Assembly: GCA_016875015.1 (NCBI GenBank) | Contig: VGSJ01000023.1 | Location: 1 to 37,442 of the forward strand | Direction of reading: 5' to 3' | Origin: Deltaproteobacteria bacterium | Lineage (GTDB): Bacteria; Desulfobacterota; Desulfobaccia; Desulfobaccales; 0-14-0-80-60-11 | DNA length: 37,442 nt | Part shown: positions 35,909 to 37,442 of the stretch, one piece after another | Numbering within the stretch: the first letter of the stretch is position 1 | Layout of the letters: every line of letters starts with the position of its first letter | Notes under the pieces: generated by a model | The model's database searches: none | Told to the model about the DNA's origin: nothing | What the model saw: the letters and a program-made list of their open reading frames with translations, nothing else | Translations under genes and position numbers: made by a program

Positions 35909-35924
35909 TGCCATCTAGTTTCTC

Positions 35925-35953
35925 ACGATAAATCATCTCTCAAGGCTTGTCAA
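35925..35953 (-). promoter_or_regulatory. Candidate sigma-70 promoter for sat-aprBA
   Basis: Minus strand TTGACA (35953-35948), an exact 17-base spacer and TATCGT (35930-35925). The -35 is perfect and the -10 matches four of six. The predicted start is near 35918, giving a leader of about 87 bases that contains the palindrome at 35893-35908. Confidence 0.55.
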
Positions 35954-36010
35954 GAAGATTTTTCACGAACTTTTTTTCTCTGCGACCATGAATCTCAGCC
36001 TTTTTCGGGA

Positions 36011-36880
36011 TCAAGCGTTGAGACGATAGGCGATCGTGGGTTCTTGGCGACCCCGCAACACTACCGCCGACTCGGGCGTAGCCTTAAACTGCCCCTCCAG
36101 GGCCCGGAAAGTGGCCTCGCTGATCAGGGTGTCGGCTTCCACCTCTTTGGCCAGTTCCTGGAGCCGGGCCGCCACGTTGACCGCGTCCCCCACCACGGTG
36201 AAGTCCATGCGCTTGTTGGAGCCGATGTTGCCGACGATGGCCTCCCCGGTGTTGATGCCGATGCGCATTCCCTGGATGGGAGTCTGGCCCGCGGCTTGCA
36301 TCTGCCTCAAATGGCGCTGCATGGCCAGGGCGCATTCCACCGCATGGTTGGCCGCCTGGGGCAGCGGCAGCGGCACCCCGAACACCGCCATCAGGGCGTC
36401 CCCCACAAATTTATCCAGGGTCCCCTGATATTTAAAGACCAGATCCACCATCTCGGTAAAGTAGGTGTTGAGCACCTCCACCACGGCCTCCGGGGCCATG
36501 GATTCCGACAGGGTGGTGAAATTGCGGATATCGGCAAAGAGGACCGTCACTATCTGGCGCCGCCCTCCCAAGGCCAGCAGCCCCGGATTCCTCAAGATCT
36601 CTTCGCACAACTCCGGACTCACATAACGGGAAAAGGTGTCCCGGAGCACGTGCCGCTCCTGGTAGAGGCGCAGGCGGCTCCGCAAGGACGCCTCGTGGCT
36701 GGCCTCTTCCATGGCGATTTCTTTGAGGAGGGTCTTGAGCTCCGGATCGTCGGTCTCCTGGGACAGGGACAGGTAGCTCTTCCGGGCCTCGTTTTCGTGG
36801 GCGATGGCCAGTTCGATAGCCTGAATAATATTCAGTTCGGGTTTGGACTCGACGTCGGGTTGGGGTCGCTCGGCTTCCAT
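36011..36880 (-). CDS. Adenylate cyclase fused to a two-helix rubrerythrin/ferritin-like domain
   Basis: A 289-residue soluble protein. Residues 17-74 form two helices with the half-rubrerythrin pattern: E29 in E-x-x-A-R-x-x-Y (Y36) and E59-x-x-H62, the ligand set used for one half of a diiron site. A linker helix (83-96, SRYVSPELCEEIL) precedes a class III cyclase. Catalytic residues are complete: D117 and D161 for metal, K157 and D226 for adenine, N235 and R239 for the transition state. Cyclases dimerise, so two half-sites could build a diiron centre, as in encapsulated ferritins. Cyclic AMP formation gated by iron, oxygen or redox state is inferred. AAGGA precedes the ATG. The next gene on the strand is sat. 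Confidence 0.88.
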   Translation of the reverse strand: MEAERPQPDVESKPELNIIQAIELAIAHENEARKSYLSLSQETDDPELKTLLKEIAMEEASHEASLRSRLRLYQERHVLRDTFSRYVSPELCEEILRNPGLLALGGRRQIVTVLFADIRNFTTLSESMAPEAVVEVLNTYFTEMVDLVFKYQGTLDKFVGDALMAVFGVPLPLPQAANHAVECALAMQRHLRQMQAAGQTPIQGMRIGINTGEAIVGNIGSNKRMDFTVVGDAVNVAARLQELAKEVEADTLISEATFRALEGQFKATPESAVVLRGRQEPTIAYRLNA

Positions 36881-36937
36881 ATATTCCTTGGGGGATCGGT
36901 TGACAGGTCAGGATGCTGCCGCGCAGGCTTTTAGAGA

Positions 36938-36946
36938 ATTATATCA
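36938..36946 (-). promoter_or_regulatory. Extended -10 promoter for the ferritin-like cyclase
   Basis: Minus strand TGATATAAT holds a perfect TATAAT with the TG extension. No good -35 is visible, as is usual for extended -10 promoters. The predicted start is near 36931, about 50 bases before the ATG. A TGTGA half-site overlaps its 5' edge; its TCACA partner is poor (TCTCT). Confidence 0.6.
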
Positions 36947-37126
36947 CAATCTTTCTCTGAGGGAAGGGAAAGCTGAGCCTTGGCCAAAATTTCTTCTCTG
37001 GCAGCATAATGCAAACATGATCTGGTGCGCAGTGTTCATCCTACCGGGTTTATCTCCTTTCTTGGAAAATTTACATTTGACAATGATCCTCCTTTTGTGC
37101 AATGAAGGACTTAACAGGAGGTTGTC

Positions 37127-37279
37127 ATGGATTTTGCCGAGCAGATTAAGAAGTTAGTGGTACTATTAGATACTAATAAAGATAAAGTGACCAATGAAGA
37201 GGCAACTAAGATGGCATTAGTTATGCCGTTTCATTTCTGTCCGGTTAACGGATTAAAAAAAGCCCGAAATCTCCTGTGA
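37127..37279 (+). pseudogene. Interrupted gene, N-terminus resembling HsdR N-terminal-domain proteins
   Basis: AGGAGG lies 4 bases before an ATG that opens a 50-codon ORF. The first 35 residues (for example LLDTNKDKVTNEEATKMAL followed by VMPF) match the conserved start of proteins with a type I restriction HsdR-like N-terminal nuclease domain, in which EEATKNALVMPFI is typical. After VMPF the sequence switches to IS DNA and the frame stops at 37277-37279. The gene is therefore disrupted by insertion at about 37231. The rest of the gene, if retained, should lie beyond the element outside the window. Family recall is from memory. Confidence 0.6.
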
Positions 37280-37330
37280 ATCTGTTAAAATGTGTTAGCC
37301 ATAACCCATTAAACGGAAAGGAGATTTCGG
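37264..37330 (+). promoter_or_regulatory. Inverted repeat that can mask the transposase ribosome-binding site
   Basis: CCGAAATCTCCT (37264-37275) is perfectly complementary to AGGAGATTTCGG (37319-37330), and the second arm contains the AGGAG that serves the ATG at 37334. A transcript entering from outside would fold and hide the SD; one starting inside the loop would not. IS10 and IS50 limit transposase expression in this way. Confidence 0.6.
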
Positions 37331-37333
37331 ACT

Positions 37334-37442
37334 ATGGCCCATTGTAACACAATCTTTCATCAGATGCTTAAACTTATTCCGAGACATGTTTTGGGCAAGC
37401 TGGAAACCGAGCACGGCACTGGCCGGAAAGCCCGGTCTTTTA
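37334..37442 (+). CDS. IS4-family transposase, N-terminal fragment (DUF4372-like)
   Basis: The first 36 residues begin MAHCNTIFHQMLKLIPRH and continue with a GRKARSF segment. This is the pattern of the DUF4372 N-terminal domain of a large IS4-family transposase group (consensus-like NTIF-Q-L-LIPRH ... F). AGGAG lies 10 bases before the ATG. The DDE catalytic domain is beyond the window, so activity cannot be judged. Confidence 0.8.
   Translation, partial: MAHCNTIFHQMLKLIPRHVLGKLETEHGTGRKARSF

Larger units (their letters stand above)
37232..37442 (+). mobile_element. Left part of an IS4-type insertion sequence, runs off the window
   Basis: The left edge is placed near 37232, where homology to the interrupted gene ends and CATTTCTGTCCGG begins. 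The element carries a short leader with a 12-base inverted repeat and the start of a transposase. The right end and target duplication are outside the window, so exact ends are unknown. Confidence 0.65.

Noticed and set aside
36999-37013. Possible second sigma-54 promoter (CTGGCAGCATAATGCAA)
   Set aside because: The GG and GC pairs are nine bases apart, not ten, and sigma-54 promoters tolerate no change in this spacing.
1-37442. tRNA, rRNA and CRISPR arrays
   Set aside because: I saw no cloverleaf-like sequence, no rRNA-like segment and no regularly spaced direct repeats. The short GGTAGCA and GGGAGCA repeats are too small and lack spacers.

Overview
The window reads as a chromosomal segment of a dissimilatory sulfate-reducing bacterium of the Desulfobacterota (the former Deltaproteobacteria). 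The main reason is a contiguous minus-strand set sat, aprB, aprA, qmoA, qmoB, qmoC, the complete route from sulfate to sulfite together with its membrane electron-entry complex. High GC, dense histidine-kinase signalling, a TSUP sulfur-anion permease and a transcarboxylase agree with this. I cannot name the genus; a Desulfobacca- or Syntrophobacter-like lineage is only a guess.

Layout. (1) 1-3328: two histidine kinase/stand-alone receiver pairs in tandem; the first kinase is cut by the window start. (2) 3361-6021, minus: a PEP-synthase-like phosphotransferase whose C-terminal third is not the usual PEP-binding barrel. (3) 6022-6636: a regulatory intergenic region with a consensus sigma-54 promoter and upstream inverted repeats. 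(4) 6637-9110: a four-gene unit (universal stress protein, small membrane protein, TauE/SafE-family permease, lipoprotein) closed by a strong terminator. (5) 9258-12971: a membrane protein, a histidine kinase and an NtrC-type sigma-54 activator, plausibly the control system for unit 4. (6) 13261-18880: a DUF2156 protein, a CHASE2 adenylate cyclase and a NarX/NarL-like two-component pair. (7) 19129-23046: a carboxyltransferase, a very small subunit and a 5S/biotin-carrier fusion, which together look like methylmalonyl-CoA:pyruvate transcarboxylase. (8) 23307-27144, minus: a 1208-residue REC-PAS-GAF-HD-GYP protein preceded by two tiny coupled ORFs. (9) 27224-35831, minus: qmoCBA, then aprAB and sat. 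Tandem terminators plus a candidate promoter separate sat-aprBA from qmoABC. (10) 36011-36880, minus: a class III adenylate cyclase fused to a two-helix rubrerythrin-like domain, directly upstream of sat. (11) 37127-37442: the start of a gene resembling HsdR N-terminal-domain proteins, interrupted by the left part of an IS4-type element that runs off the window.

How it may work together. The most notable possibility is at 35832-36946. A cyclase with predicted diiron ligands (E29, E59, H62) lies upstream of sat, and the sat leader holds a perfect TGTGA-N6-TCACA palindrome, the form bound by CRP/FNR-family regulators including HcpR of sulfate reducers. This suggests an iron- or oxygen-responsive cAMP signal acting on the sulfate-activation operon. 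The parts are visible in the sequence; the link between them is inference. A second circuit, sigma-54 promoter plus NtrC-type activator controlling the permease unit, is supported by a full promoter consensus and gene proximity.
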